Assembly (NCBI GenBank): GCA_027487555.1
Contig: JAIYDI010000033.1
Span: forward strand, 124,001 to 188,000
Direction of reading: 5' to 3'
Origin: Hyphomicrobiales bacterium
GTDB taxonomy: Bacteria > Pseudomonadota > Alphaproteobacteria > Rhizobiales > Devosiaceae
DNA length: 64,000 nt
In this document: in pieces, positions 25,529-34,214 of the stretch
Position numbering within the stretch: the first letter of the stretch is position 1
Layout: each line of letters begins with the position of its first letter
Translations under genes and position numbers: made by a program
Notes under the pieces: generated by a model
The model's input: only the letters and a program-made list of their open reading frames with translations
What the model was told of the DNA's origin: nothing
Database searches by the model: none

Positions 25529-27049
25529 TCAACTCGCTTCCTTCATCAGCGACACGGACTTGGCGTCGCCACGGCGACGGCCGTTGAGATCAACCAGCGC
25601 GGTCGGGTAGTCGCCGGTGAAGTAATGGTCGGTAAATTGCGGCGCCTTGGGGTCGCGCTTTATGCCGCCGACGGCATCGTAGAGCCCGTCGATGCTGAGG
25701 AAAGCCAGGGAATCGGCGCCGATGAACCGACACATGGACGCCAGGTCCTCGTGCTGGTTGGCGAGCAAGTGCTCGGGATCGGGCGTGTCGATACCGTAGA
25801 AGTCCGGGTAGTAGATCATCGGGCTCGCGACACGGATATGCACCTCGCGGGCGCCAGCCTCGCGCATCATCTGCACGATCTTGACCGACGTGGTACCGCG
25901 CACGATGGAATCGTCGATGAGCACCACGCGCTTGCCGTCAATTTCGGCGCGGTTGGCCGAGTGCTTCAACTTGACGCCAAAGGCGCGGATCGACTGCGTC
26001 GGCTCGATGAAGGTGCGGCCGACATAGTGGTTGCGGATGATGCCGAGCTCGAACGGAATGCCGCTCGACTGCGCAAAACCGATGGCGGCCGGCGTACCGC
26101 CATCAGGCACGGGCACAACAACATCGGCCTCGACGGGCGATTCCTTCGCCAGGTTGATGCCCATGCGCTTGCGCGCCGAATAGACCGACCGGCCGGAGAC
26201 GACGGAATCCGGGCGGGCGAAATAGACATATTCGAACAGGCAGGGCCGCTCTGGCTGTTTGCGCTGGGGTTTGCGCGCTTCGATGGAAATCGAACCATCG
26301 GGCTGGATTTCGCAGATGATCACTTCGCCGTTCTCGACGTCGCGCACATAGGTGGCGCCGATGATATCGAGCGCGCAGGTTTCGGAGCAGAAGATCGGCT
26401 TGCCGTCGAGATCGCCCATGACCAGCGGGCGGATACCAATGGGGTCGCGCGCCGCGATGAGCTTGGTGCGTGTCATGGCGAGCATGGAATAGCCGCCCTC
26501 CATCTGCCGTATGGCATCGATGAAGCGATCGGTGGTGGAGGAGTGCCGCGAGCGCGCGACGAGGTGCAGCACAACCTCGGTATCGGAAGTGGATTGCGCG
26601 ATGCCGCCGGTGGCGATGATCTGGCGGCGCAGCGTCAGTCCGTTGGTGAAATTGCCATTATGCGCGATGGCGATACCGCCCTCCTCCAGCTCGGCAAAGA
26701 GCGGCTGCACATTGCGCAACGCCACTTCGCCGGTGGTGGAATAGCGGGTGTGGCCGATCGAGATGGAGCCGGGCAACCGGGCGAGCGTCGCCGGATCAGT
26801 ATAGTGGTCACCGACCAGGCCCATGCGCTTTTCGGTGTGGAAATGCCTGCCATCGAAACTGACGATGCCGGCCGCTTCCTACCCGCGATGCTGCAGAGCG
26901 TGCAGGCCGAGCGCGGTGAGGGTTGCCGCCTCGGGATGGCCGAGAATGCCGAAGACGCCACATTCCTCGCGCAGAGTATCGTAGTCCCACTCGGCAATCG
27001 CCCTTGTCGGGGCGGAGATGGCGGAGTTATGCGCGTCAGAATCGGACAT
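25529..27049 (-). pseudogene. purF: amidophosphoribosyltransferase with an in-frame amber codon
   Basis: PurF makes 5-phosphoribosylamine from PRPP and glutamine, the first step of purine synthesis. From ATG 27049 the frame gives [16 protein letters not shown], with the glutaminase Cys at residue 30, then LHALQHRG, a TAG codon (plus-strand bases 26879-26881), and continues EAAGIVSFDG in the same frame to a normal PurF end. The PRPP motif VVLIDDSIVRGTT is intact. Homologues read HRGQEAAG here, so one C-to-T change turned CAG into TAG at codon 57. The 431-residue remainder starting at Met 26824 lacks the glutaminase Cys. Either the gene is broken, the codon is read through, or the base is an assembly error. 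cvpA is upstream and the SDR downstream. Confidence 0.9.
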
Positions 27050-27089
27050 GGACAAATCCTTCGAGCGGCAAAGGTTCAGTTCAAAGACA

Positions 27090-27113
27090 ATGGGACCGCA
27101 TATGCGGTCCCAT
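27090..27113. terminator. perfect 24-base palindrome between cvpA and purF
   Basis: Arms ATGGGACCGCAT and ATGCGGTCCCAT are exact reverse complements with no loop bases. It lies about 30 bases after the cvpA stop and 40 before the purF start, both on the minus strand. There is no strong T-run, so it could be a partial terminator, an mRNA hairpin, or a regulator site controlling purF. Confidence 0.5.
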
Positions 27114-27142
27114 GAAGGCTGAGATATGGCGCAGTTGCCGCA

Positions 27143-27787
27143 TCATGTATTGGTGCCGGCGGCCGGTGCCCCATCCTGCGGCGCGTCATTCTCAAGGCCG
27201 TCGGTGGAGTTGTCGTCGGCCGGCGGCGTCTGTTCGTTGGAGCCGGCCTCCTCAGGCGGGTTTTCGTCCTCGGCCTGGCCTTTGCCCTTCTTGAGGATAT
27301 CGGTGACCTGCTTTTCCATATCGGGCGGCAGCACCGCGATGAGATCGTCGCCAAGACGCTGGAGGATGGGCAGACTCTTCGCTTCCGACGCCCAGGAGGG
27401 CAGGTTTGGCATCAGCCAGGTGACGAAGACCACGGCAACGACGCCGATCAGCACGCCACGGGCAACGCCGAAGACGAAGCCCAAAGTGCGATCGAGCGGA
27501 CCGATGCGGCTATCGACGACGAAATCGGCAATGCGCATGGTGATGAGGTGCAGGATAATGAGCGCCACGAGGAAGGTGCCGCCGATGGTGACGATATCGG
27601 CGACGATCGGCTCGTCGATATAGCCGCGCGCAATTTCCTTATGGAAAAAATATGCATAGGCCGCGATGGCCGCCGAACCGGCCCAGGTGGCGAGCGACAG
27701 GATTTCGCGGGTGAAGCCACGCGCGGTAGCAAGAATGGCCGAGATCAGCACCAGCACGCCGACCCCAACGTCAAAAGCCGTCAACAT
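27143..27787 (-). CDS. cvpA: CvpA family membrane protein
   Basis: CvpA is an inner-membrane protein named for colicin V production and often found beside purF. The 214-residue protein has four hydrophobic segments in its first 150 residues (AFDVGVGVLVLISAILA; SLATWAGSAAIAAYAYFF; a third around VTIGGTFLVALIILHLI; a fourth around GVARGVLIGVVAVVF) and the family pattern RGFTREILSLATW. A long acidic Pro/Asp/Glu-rich C-terminal tail is predicted cytoplasmic. Start MLTAFDVG at 27787 fits the family better than the upstream in-frame starts. Confidence 0.93.
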   Translation of the reverse strand: MLTAFDVGVGVLVLISAILATARGFTREILSLATWAGSAAIAAYAYFFHKEIARGYIDEPIVADIVTIGGTFLVALIILHLITMRIADFVVDSRIGPLDRTLGFVFGVARGVLIGVVAVVFVTWLMPNLPSWASEAKSLPILQRLGDDLIAVLPPDMEKQVTDILKKGKGQAEDENPPEEAGSNEQTPPADDNSTDGLENDAPQDGAPAAGTNT

Positions 27788-27934
27788 TGCGAAATTCCGC
27801 CATTCCGTAGCGACATTGGTTTCCGTGTAGCTTTTAACGCTGCCGATTCCAAGCCGCGCCGGCCGCAACCCACCGGTGCAGTGTCACAACATGTCGACAG
27901 CGTGACCAAAGCGCTACTCCAGAGTGCTCCCCGG

Positions 27935-27963
27935 CTTGCAACATACCAACCATTTGGTATGTT
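27935..27963 (+). promoter_or_regulatory. tetR promoter with embedded operator
   Basis: A -35 CTTGCA (27935-27940) and a -10 TATGTT (27958-27963) are spaced by 17 bases. A perfect inverted repeat, ACATACCAA / TTGGTATGT with spacer CCAT (27941-27962), fills the spacer and runs into the -10 hexamer. This is an ideal position for TetR-type autorepression. The predicted start of transcription falls at or next to the ATG at 27970, so the message may be leaderless. Confidence 0.8.
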
Positions 27964-27969
27964 ACTCAA

Positions 27970-28605
27970 ATGTCTCGTCTTACGAAACGCCAACCGGAAC
28001 GCGGTTCTGCCAGAAGTCGGCTCCTTGGGGCCGCTTGCGACATCATTCGCCAGAAGGGATTTGCGGCCACCTCGGTGGACGACCTCTGCACGGGCGCGCA
28101 GGTTACAAAGGGGGCGTTTTTCCATCACTTCGAGAGCAAAGAAGCACTCGGGGTGGCGGCGGCGGCGTACTGGCAGGAGACGACTGCTGCGCTGTTCGCG
28201 GGCGCGCCCTACCATGCAGCGGCGGATCCGCTGGAGCGGGTACTGGCTTATATCGCGTTCCGCAGGGCACTGATCAGCGACAACATCGCGCGTTCCTCGT
28301 GTCTTGTCGGAATGATGGTACAAGAGGTTCACAACACCGCACCCGCCATACGCGACGCTTGCGCCGCAAGCATATTCGGCCATGCAGGAACGTTGGAGGC
28401 CGATTTCGACGCAGCCTTGCGGCAGCACGGTATCAGTGACGTGACCGCGGCGAGCCTTGCACGACACACGCAGACAGTGATTCAAGGCGCCTTCGTTGTC
28501 GCAAAGGCCGCACACAATACCGACCTAGCACGCGAGGGGCTCGACCATCTTGAGCGCTATGTTCGGCTGCTTTTTTCAACCACGATCAACGGAGCGGACA
28601 AATGA
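27970..28605 (+). CDS. TetR/AcrR family transcriptional regulator
   Basis: This 211-residue regulator has an N-terminal helix-turn-helix (RSRLLGAACDIIRQKGFAAT in part, then SVDDLCTGAQVTKGAFFHHF, in part) and a ligand-binding C-terminal domain. It probably represses its own promoter at the perfect inverted repeat just upstream. The stop overlaps the start of a GFA-family gene (ATGATGA), so regulator and enzyme are co-translated. In related genomes this regulator type sits beside formaldehyde/aldehyde-related small enzymes; the inducer here is unknown. Confidence 0.92.
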   Translation: MSRLTKRQPERGSARSRLLGAACDIIRQKGFAATSVDDLCTGAQVTKGAFFHHFESKEALGVAAAAYWQETTAALFAGAPYHAAADPLERVLAYIAFRRALISDNIARSSCLVGMMVQEVHNTAPAIRDACAASIFGHAGTLEADFDAALRQHGISDVTAASLARHTQTVIQGAFVVAKAAHNTDLAREGLDHLERYVRLLFSTTINGADK

Positions 28606-29138
28606 TGCATAGGACCGTCAATTGCCGGTGCGGCGCGTTGCGCGTTGAGATCGACGGCGCCCCGATGATCGGCGCTGAATGCTATTGCACCAGTTGCCGC
28701 ACCGCAGGGGCGAGACTGGGCGCCCTGCCCGGCGCACCGCAATTCCACAATGCCGATGGCGGCACGCCATATGCGCTGTATCGCAAGGATCGCGTTCGCT
28801 TCACACACGGAACAGACCTGCTACGCGCGTACCGGCTGACGCCGGAATCCAAGACGCGGCGCGTTGTGGCGGTGTGCTGCAACAGTCCGGTTTTCGTCGA
28901 GTTCCAATCAGGGCACTGGCTGAGCCTGTATGCAAGCCTGTGGCCTAAGGCAGAGGCACCGACCATGCAGTTGCGCACCATGGTTTCGGACCTACCGGAG
29001 ACTGTGCACCTAGATGACCGGCTGCCCAATGCGAGGCATCAGACGCTAGGCTTTTTTGCCGCGCTGCTCGGTGCATGGGTGGCAATGGGTTTCAAAGTGC
29101 CGAAGCTGGATTTCGTCAAGGGGGCCATCGATGCATGA
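28602..29138 (+). CDS. GFA/CENP-V family zinc protein
   Basis: The 178-residue protein has the Mss4-like zinc-site pattern of glutathione-dependent formaldehyde-activating (GFA) proteins: CRCGALRVE, CYCTSCR and a later VCCNSP. A hydrophobic helix lies near the C-terminus (FFAALLGAWVAMG). Family members range from S-hydroxymethyl-glutathione synthase to proteins of unknown role, so no reaction is assigned. ATG 28602 overlaps the tetR stop. Its own stop overlaps the next ATG by eight bases. Confidence 0.85.
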   Translation: MMHRTVNCRCGALRVEIDGAPMIGAECYCTSCRTAGARLGALPGAPQFHNADGGTPYALYRKDRVRFTHGTDLLRAYRLTPESKTRRVVAVCCNSPVFVEFQSGHWLSLYASLWPKAEAPTMQLRTMVSDLPETVHLDDRLPNARHQTLGFFAALLGAWVAMGFKVPKLDFVKGAIDA

Positions 29139-29448
29139 CGGCGACAACCGGACTTCCATCGAAAGCATAACTTCACCACAAGTTTACCGGGTGGACCGCG
29201 GCAAGGACATGGCTATGCGCGAGGCCCTGCTCGCGGTACTGCCGGCGGAGCCGCCGGGCCTCAGTGTTGCGGCTGCGAAGGCGGCGCTGCTCACGCATCT
29301 GTCTGCCGAGCAGTTTCCAAATGGTGAAAAGGCAGGATGGTGGCTCAAGGCTGTGCAGCTTGACCTCGAAAAGAAGGGCGTCATCCGTCGCGCCCAAGGC
29401 GCACCAGTGCGGCTATACCGAACCGAGCAACCTCGGAGGGACTGGTAG
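29131..29448 (+). CDS. small winged-helix-like protein (DUF6958-like?)
   Basis: This 105-residue basic protein has SPQVYRVDRGKDMAMREALL, then LSVAAAKAALLTHL, GWWLKAVQLDLEKKGVI and PVRLYR, compatible with a small winged helix. It recalls a DUF6958-type family from memory; that is not verified. ATG 29131 lies inside the last codons of the GFA gene, so the three genes tetR-GFA-this form one translationally coupled set. It ends six bases before the convergent radA stop. Confidence 0.7.
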   Translation: MHDGDNRTSIESITSPQVYRVDRGKDMAMREALLAVLPAEPPGLSVAAAKAALLTHLSAEQFPNGEKAGWWLKAVQLDLEKKGVIRRAQGAPVRLYRTEQPRRDW

Positions 29449-29454
29449 CATAGG

Positions 29455-30843
29455 CTACTCCGCCGACTGCTTCCGCCCATTGGCAGCGATGCGGCCGACC
29501 AATGCGCCAAGCTCGCCAAACTCCGAGATGTCGATGCCGCGCGGCTCGTCGCCCGGCCCGAGACGGCCAGTGACGGCGGCGCGGAAGCCGAGTTTTTGTG
29601 CCTCGCGCAAGCGAAGGCCGGCATGGACCACCGGGCGAATGCCGCCCGCGAGCGAGATTTCGCCGAAATACACGGCGTCATGCGGCAGGGGTGAACCGGT
29701 GAGGGACGAGATCAGCGCGGCCGCGACGGCAAGATCGGCGGCGGGTTCGGCGATCTTCAGCCCGCCCGCGACATTGAGGTAGATATCGTTGGCGCCGATG
29801 CGAACGCCGCAGCGGGTTTCAAGCACGGCAAGCACCATGGCGAGGCGCGACGCATCCCAACCGACGACGGCGCGGCGGGGCGTGCCGAGCGGCGACGCTG
29901 CCACCAAGGCCTGGATTTCGCAGAGAACCGGCCGCGTGCCCTCCATGCCGGCAAAGACGGCGGAGCCGGCTGCATCCTTGTCGCGCTGGTCAAGAAACAG
30001 AGCTGACGGGTTGGCGACTTCGCGCAACCCGCCCATCGACATTTCGAAGACGCCGATTTCGTCGGTAGCGCCATAGCGGTTCTTCACGCCGCGCAGGATG
30101 CGGAAGGTGTGGCTGGAATCGCCCTCGAAATAAAGCACGGCGTCGACCATGTGCTCGACAACGCGTGGGCCGGCGATCTGCCCGTCCTTGGTAACATGGC
30201 CGACAAGCACCACGGCGGCGCCGGACTTCTTCGCAAAGCGGGTAAGCGCCTGTGCCGACGTACGGACCTGAGTGACCGTGCCGGGCGCGCTCTCGACCCG
30301 GTCGGTCCAGAGGGTCTGGATGGAGTCGATGATGACGAAATCGGGCGCCGGGCCCTTCTGCAGAGTAGCGAGGATAATCTCGACATTGGTTTCGCTGGCG
30401 AGCAGCACGCCCTGATCGGCAAGGCCGAGCCGCTGGGCACGGAGGCGGACCTGGCCCACGGCCTCCTCGCCCGAGACATAGATCACCCGCCGGCCCTGCC
30501 CCGCCATGGACGCGGCCGCCTGCAGCAGCAGTGTCGACTTGCCGATGCCGGGGTCGCCGCCGACAAGGCTGGCCGAACCCATGACGAAGCCGCCACCGGT
30601 GACGCGATCAAGCTCTGCCATGCCGGTTACCAGGCGCGCCGCGGTTTCGGTTTCACCGTCGAGTGGCACGAGTTCGGCCGGACGGCCGCCGGCGATGGCG
30701 GATTTCGGGCCCGCACCGACGCCAGAATCCACGAGCTCCTCGACGATGGTGTTCCACTCGCCACAGGATTCGCAGCGCCCTTGCCAGCGGGCAGAAACCG
30801 CGCCACAGGCCTGGCAGATGAAGGTGGATTTCGACTTGGCCAT
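29455..30843 (-). CDS. radA: DNA repair protein RadA (branch migration)
   Basis: RadA (Sms) promotes branch migration in recombination repair. The 462-residue protein has the N-terminal C4 zinc finger (CQACGAVSARWQGRCESCGEW, read in parts), Walker A GGDPGIGKSTLLL, the RadA KNRYG motif (GVKNRYGATDE), and a C-terminal Lon-like domain (VVGWDASRLAMVLAVLETRCG in part; PLPHDAVYFGEISLAGGIRPV in part). It is on the same strand as purF and cvpA but separated from them by the tetR cassette. Confidence 0.97.
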   Translation of the reverse strand: MAKSKSTFICQACGAVSARWQGRCESCGEWNTIVEELVDSGVGAGPKSAIAGGRPAELVPLDGETETAARLVTGMAELDRVTGGGFVMGSASLVGGDPGIGKSTLLLQAAASMAGQGRRVIYVSGEEAVGQVRLRAQRLGLADQGVLLASETNVEIILATLQKGPAPDFVIIDSIQTLWTDRVESAPGTVTQVRTSAQALTRFAKKSGAAVVLVGHVTKDGQIAGPRVVEHMVDAVLYFEGDSSHTFRILRGVKNRYGATDEIGVFEMSMGGLREVANPSALFLDQRDKDAAGSAVFAGMEGTRPVLCEIQALVAASPLGTPRRAVVGWDASRLAMVLAVLETRCGVRIGANDIYLNVAGGLKIAEPAADLAVAAALISSLTGSPLPHDAVYFGEISLAGGIRPVVHAGLRLREAQKLGFRAAVTGRLGPGDEPRGIDISEFGELGALVGRIAANGRKQSAE

Positions 30844-30907
30844 ACGCGCTCCTCAGCCGAGATTGGTAGCGCGGATCAGCTTGACGCACAAGAACAAAAT
30901 GAGAACA

Positions 30908-31765
30908 TCAGCCGCCAGGTGGATCACCAATGAACGGCACTGGCCGCCGCGCGCCGAAGAGTGCGGCGGGGCTGCGCACCGCCAACCGAAGCAAGGGCAA
31001 GAGATCGGCCAAGGTGTAGGCAACAATGTCGCCGAGCTTGCGCCGGCGGGTGCGCTTGACCCTGAAGCGGCTGATCTCGCTGCGGCCCGGGCCGGTCAGT
31101 GCGATCGCCTTCGCACCGGGTTCAACCGAGAGCACGTCAAGCTGGATGACGGGGCCAGGCACCGCCTGCAGGATGCGGCTGCGCCACAGGTGCGGGCCGA
31201 AGCGGCCGAACAGGAAACGATCGACCGCCATGTCGTTGACATTGGGACAGACCAGCGAGGCCTCGGCAGCGGCGCGAGAGATGATGTAGCCGGCCGTGCC
31301 TCGGTGGGTCGAGAGCAGTTCGTGCAGTTCGCATCTTCCGACCGCGCCCAAGCGATGGCCGAGTTGCACCGGCTGGCGTCGGGTTTCGAGCCGAAGCAGA
31401 TCTGCGCCCAGGCGCACCAAGAGGCCTGGCTCAAGGAACGGCAGGATTTCGGGCGAAAGGACGGCATCGTCCTCGAGCACCAGCGCTTCACTGAGATCGC
31501 GCTCGGCCATTATGCGCCAGATGCGCTGGTGGCTGAGTCCACAGGCGAGATCGCCGAGGGTAAACTTGAAGAAATGCTCGGGCCGGGTGACGCGCGCCGC
31601 GGTATCCGCCGGCACCTGGGCGACAGTTACCGCAGAAATCCGCTCCGCGGCGATACCAAGGTCAGCGAACTGCGCTTCCATATGATCGCGGCGATCGGTG
31701 CGGGTATCGACATTGACCCAGAAGACCGGGATGCGACCTGGCGCGGACATGGACGCCCCTGTCAT
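30908..31765 (-). CDS. glycosyltransferase family 25 protein (copy A)
   Basis: This 285-residue GT25 protein, the family of LOS/LPS beta-galactosyltransferases, opens PVFWVNVDTRTDRRDHME. It carries CGLSHQRIWRIM, the acidic EALVLEDDAVLSPE and the late TRRRKLGD to GARRPVPFIGD. It is paralogous to the gene at 33139, including the RPVPFxGD tail. Its start overlaps the stop of the pyruvyl-transferase-like gene by four bases (ATGA). It probably adds a sugar to a surface glycan; donor and acceptor are unknown. Confidence 0.87.
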   Translation of the reverse strand: MTGASMSAPGRIPVFWVNVDTRTDRRDHMEAQFADLGIAAERISAVTVAQVPADTAARVTRPEHFFKFTLGDLACGLSHQRIWRIMAERDLSEALVLEDDAVLSPEILPFLEPGLLVRLGADLLRLETRRQPVQLGHRLGAVGRCELHELLSTHRGTAGYIISRAAAEASLVCPNVNDMAVDRFLFGRFGPHLWRSRILQAVPGPVIQLDVLSVEPGAKAIALTGPGRSEISRFRVKRTRRRKLGDIVAYTLADLLPLLRLAVRSPAALFGARRPVPFIGDPPGG

Positions 31766-32766
31766 GGTGCCGCAATGAGTTGGGCGGCCCGTTCGATCGC
31801 ATCGAGCGAAAGCCGCTGAATGTGGTCGCGCGTGGCCGACAGCGCGGCAGGGACGCCGGGCGCGCCAAGGCCGGCAATCGCTGCGTCAAGATCGGCCGCG
31901 GTCACTGTCTCGGCCGCGAAGGTCAGGGGCCAGCCGATCCGGCCCATGACAGCGGTGACCTTCGCACCCCCGGGGATCTGATCGATGGCAATCACCGGGC
32001 GCCCAATGGCAAGGCCGAGAAGTGCGCCATGCATTCGGGTGGTGAAGATGAGATCGGCATCGCGAAACCGCGACGCGATGGCGTCTGCCCCCTGCTCCGG
32101 CGTGAGTTCGGTGTCGATCTCATGCATCTCGAAGCCATGGGCGCGAATGGCGTCGGCGAAGAGGCGCCCCGCCTTGTCGTGCTGGGACTGGCGGCCCGCG
32201 CCATATTCCTTCTGCGGGCCGCGGAGGCAGAGTCCCACGCGCCGCGGCGGGATTTGCGGGGCAAGCTCGCCGGCTGAGAGGCCGTAGGGTGCGAGATCGA
32301 AATAGGACTCGGCGACGCCGTCGCGCGCGACGACGCCATCGAACCGCGCGGTCATGCGCTGTTCGGCGGGCAGGATGCTGACACCCACCGCGAACTTGCG
32401 GGCCGCGGCGTGCACTGCGAAGAAATCACGGAGCCACGCCCGGTCGAGCAAAGGCCCGCAGACGAACACGATCCGCGAGATTGTACGGCGCAGCGCGAAG
32501 ATATCGTCCACCGACAGATGTCCTGCGAGGCGGAGGTCCGGATGCGACAGGATCGCGTGGCGATGGCCTCGTTCCGTCAGGGCTCGCGAGAGGTTTTCCA
32601 CGGCGTGAAGGTCGCCAAGAGTCACCTTGCCGGCGTAACCGAGGGTGCCCCACCAAAGGATCACCGTCGGCGGCGCATCGAGCGTCCGCGGCTGCAGGAA
32701 GCGACGATAGGGGGTCACGAGCGGCTTGGGGACGGCCAAGAAATCCTCTTTGTCGCGAAGGTGCAT
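31762..32766 (-). CDS. polysaccharide pyruvyl transferase family protein
   Basis: The 334-residue protein has a GT-B-like layout, with an N-terminal half around VILWWGTLGYAGKVTLGD and the family C-terminal signature TTRMHGALLGLAIGRPVIAID. Family members add pyruvate ketals to extracellular polysaccharide sugars; some members have other transferase roles. It is the first gene of a two-gene minus-strand unit with GT25 copy A. A 372-base region separates it from the divergent GT25 copy B. Confidence 0.85.
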   Translation of the reverse strand: MHLRDKEDFLAVPKPLVTPYRRFLQPRTLDAPPTVILWWGTLGYAGKVTLGDLHAVENLSRALTERGHRHAILSHPDLRLAGHLSVDDIFALRRTISRIVFVCGPLLDRAWLRDFFAVHAAARKFAVGVSILPAEQRMTARFDGVVARDGVAESYFDLAPYGLSAGELAPQIPPRRVGLCLRGPQKEYGAGRQSQHDKAGRLFADAIRAHGFEMHEIDTELTPEQGADAIASRFRDADLIFTTRMHGALLGLAIGRPVIAIDQIPGGAKVTAVMGRIGWPLTFAAETVTAADLDAAIAGLGAPGVPAALSATRDHIQRLSLDAIERAAQLIAAP

Positions 32767-33138
32767 CGCCGGTCACTAGCACAGGCGCCAACCCTCTGTC
32801 GCCCAAATGCATCGTGTCGTGCGCGCGGTTCACGCCGCATGCGGCAGTCGCGCCAAAAGGGGGAGCGGAACCGGCCCACTTGCTGCGCTTTGCTGAGGTA
32901 TCGGGCACCGAAACCTGCGTGGCAGGGCAGGCAAGATCATTTCCAGCGCCGCTTGGCCACACCCCCACATCCGTTGGCCAGCCTGCTTTCGCAGCGCCTT
33001 GCCGTGTTTTCATTTCAACATCTGCATCCGATGTGTATACACTCAGAAATTCTTTGCAATATCATGCTGGACGATGGCAACATTTCTTTGTATTCTGCGA
33101 CATCTAATCTATTGTCTTATTGTTTTGCGACGCGAGAT
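32767..33138. other. 372-base divergent intergenic region between surface-glycan genes
   Basis: No gene was recognised. The last 110 bases before GT25 copy B are clearly richer in A+T than the surroundings (TTCTTTGC, TCTATTGTCTTATTG), as expected for a promoter zone or recently acquired DNA. An upstream extension of the copy B frame runs through this region but has no family similarity. Confidence 0.5.
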
Positions 33139-33963
33139 ATGACACACGTATACTTCATCAACCTGGACCACAGGGTGGATCGGCGCTCCAGTATAGAGCA
33201 GCAACTGCAGCGACTGGGGATCATCAGATTCGAGCGGGTACCAGCGGTCACCATTGCCGAAGTGCCAGCTGATATCCTGGCGCAGGGCCTTGCTGCGGAG
33301 AATTTCTGGCGCGTCAGCGCTGGTGACATTGCGTGCGGGTTGAGCCACCAGCGGGCATGGTCGCATTTTCTGGCGACCGGTGCGCAGGAAGCTATCATAC
33401 TCGAAGATGACGCCGCGATGACGGATACACTGCTGTCGTTTCTCGGCGGCGACGTTCTGGCGCGGACGGGCGCAGACCTGATCAAGCTCGAGACGTCAAG
33501 AGACAGGATCAGGCTGGGACGCACCTCCGGCAAAGTGGGAAACACCGAGCTACTTGAACTCGCCTCCTCGCATGTCCGCTCCTGCGGGTATCTGATTTCG
33601 GCGAGCACCGCCGCCGAGGCACTCAGGCACCCAGCCGCGAACCTCATGGGCGTGGACCGGCTGCTGTTCGGACACTTCGGCGCGTTCCTATGGCGAAAGC
33701 GTATCCTACAGGCCTATCCGGCCCCGATCACGCAACTTGACAGGCTGCGGGACGCAAACCCGGCGACGGGACCTGTGCCTGCCGGCTCAGCCAAGAGCGA
33801 CATCAAACCGCAAAAGGCCATTGGCAGGCATCGGCGCAAACGCAGCGTGCGCGCAGCACTGGCCTGCGAGCTGAAGGTGCTGCTGCCGCGGCTGTTGCAG
33901 ATGGTACGCAGCCCCGCTGTATTGGCCAAACCGCGCCCCGTGCCTTTCGCAGGCGATCGCTGA
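33139..33963 (+). CDS. glycosyltransferase family 25 protein (copy B)
   Basis: The 274-residue GT25 protein starts MTHVYFINLDHRVDRRSS. It shares with copy A the segments PAVTIAEVPAD, GDIACGLSHQRAW, AIILEDDAAM, a middle DRLLFGHFGAFLWR and the tail KPRPVPFAGD. Divergent placement of two paralogues around one pyruvyl-transferase-like gene suggests duplication and specialisation in one glycan pathway. ATG 33139 is chosen over longer frames because the GT25 domain starts there. An inverted-repeat cluster follows before guaA. Confidence 0.87.
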   Translation: MTHVYFINLDHRVDRRSSIEQQLQRLGIIRFERVPAVTIAEVPADILAQGLAAENFWRVSAGDIACGLSHQRAWSHFLATGAQEAIILEDDAAMTDTLLSFLGGDVLARTGADLIKLETSRDRIRLGRTSGKVGNTELLELASSHVRSCGYLISASTAAEALRHPAANLMGVDRLLFGHFGAFLWRKRILQAYPAPITQLDRLRDANPATGPVPAGSAKSDIKPQKAIGRHRRKRSVRAALACELKVLLPRLLQMVRSPAVLAKPRPVPFAGDR

Positions 33964-34024
33964 CGATATGCGGTGCCCGGGGGCGATTGGAGATGGCCGC
34001 CTGCCCGGCGAGCGCCGCTCGGAA

Positions 34025-34071
34025 GGCGTTCGCATATCAAATCAGTCCACTGCACTGATTTGCCGGCGCAA
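34025..34071. repeat. 47-base palindromic repeat, copy 1
   Basis: This element shares 44 of 47 bases with 34153-34199. Its core is an imperfect hairpin, AAATCAGTCC / GCACTGATTT around ACT, followed by GCCGGCGCAA. It lies between GT25 copy B and the 3' end of guaA. Confidence 0.8.
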
Positions 34072-34152
34072 TATCGTGGCTCTCTTGCGTTTCGCAAGGC
34101 TCAGCGCGTTCGGAGACTAACCGCCTCTTGGCCCTTCGAGCATAGCTCTCCG

Positions 34153-34199
34153 GGCGTTCGGATTTCAAATCAGTCCACTGGACTGATTTGCCGGCGCAA
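34153..34199. repeat. 47-base palindromic repeat, copy 2
   Basis: The core here is a perfect 10-bp stem, AAATCAGTCC / GGACTGATTT with loop ACT, followed by GCCGGCGCAA. Just upstream lies GAGCATAGCTCTC, which recurs near 44788 before another hairpin of the same shape. Between the two copies is a further short hairpin (CTTGCG/CGCAAG at 34084-34098). The element sits against the guaA stop and may end its transcript. Confidence 0.8.
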
Positions 34200-34214
34200 A
34201 GCGCCGGAGAATCC

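Noticed and set aside
26824..26950. Frameshift as the explanation of the short purF frame
   Set aside because: Both sides of the TAG codon read correct PurF residues in the same frame, so it is a substitution, not an insertion or deletion.
32410..33138. N-terminal extension of GT25 copy B
   Set aside because: Not homologous to the family; the GT25 domain begins at ATG 33139.
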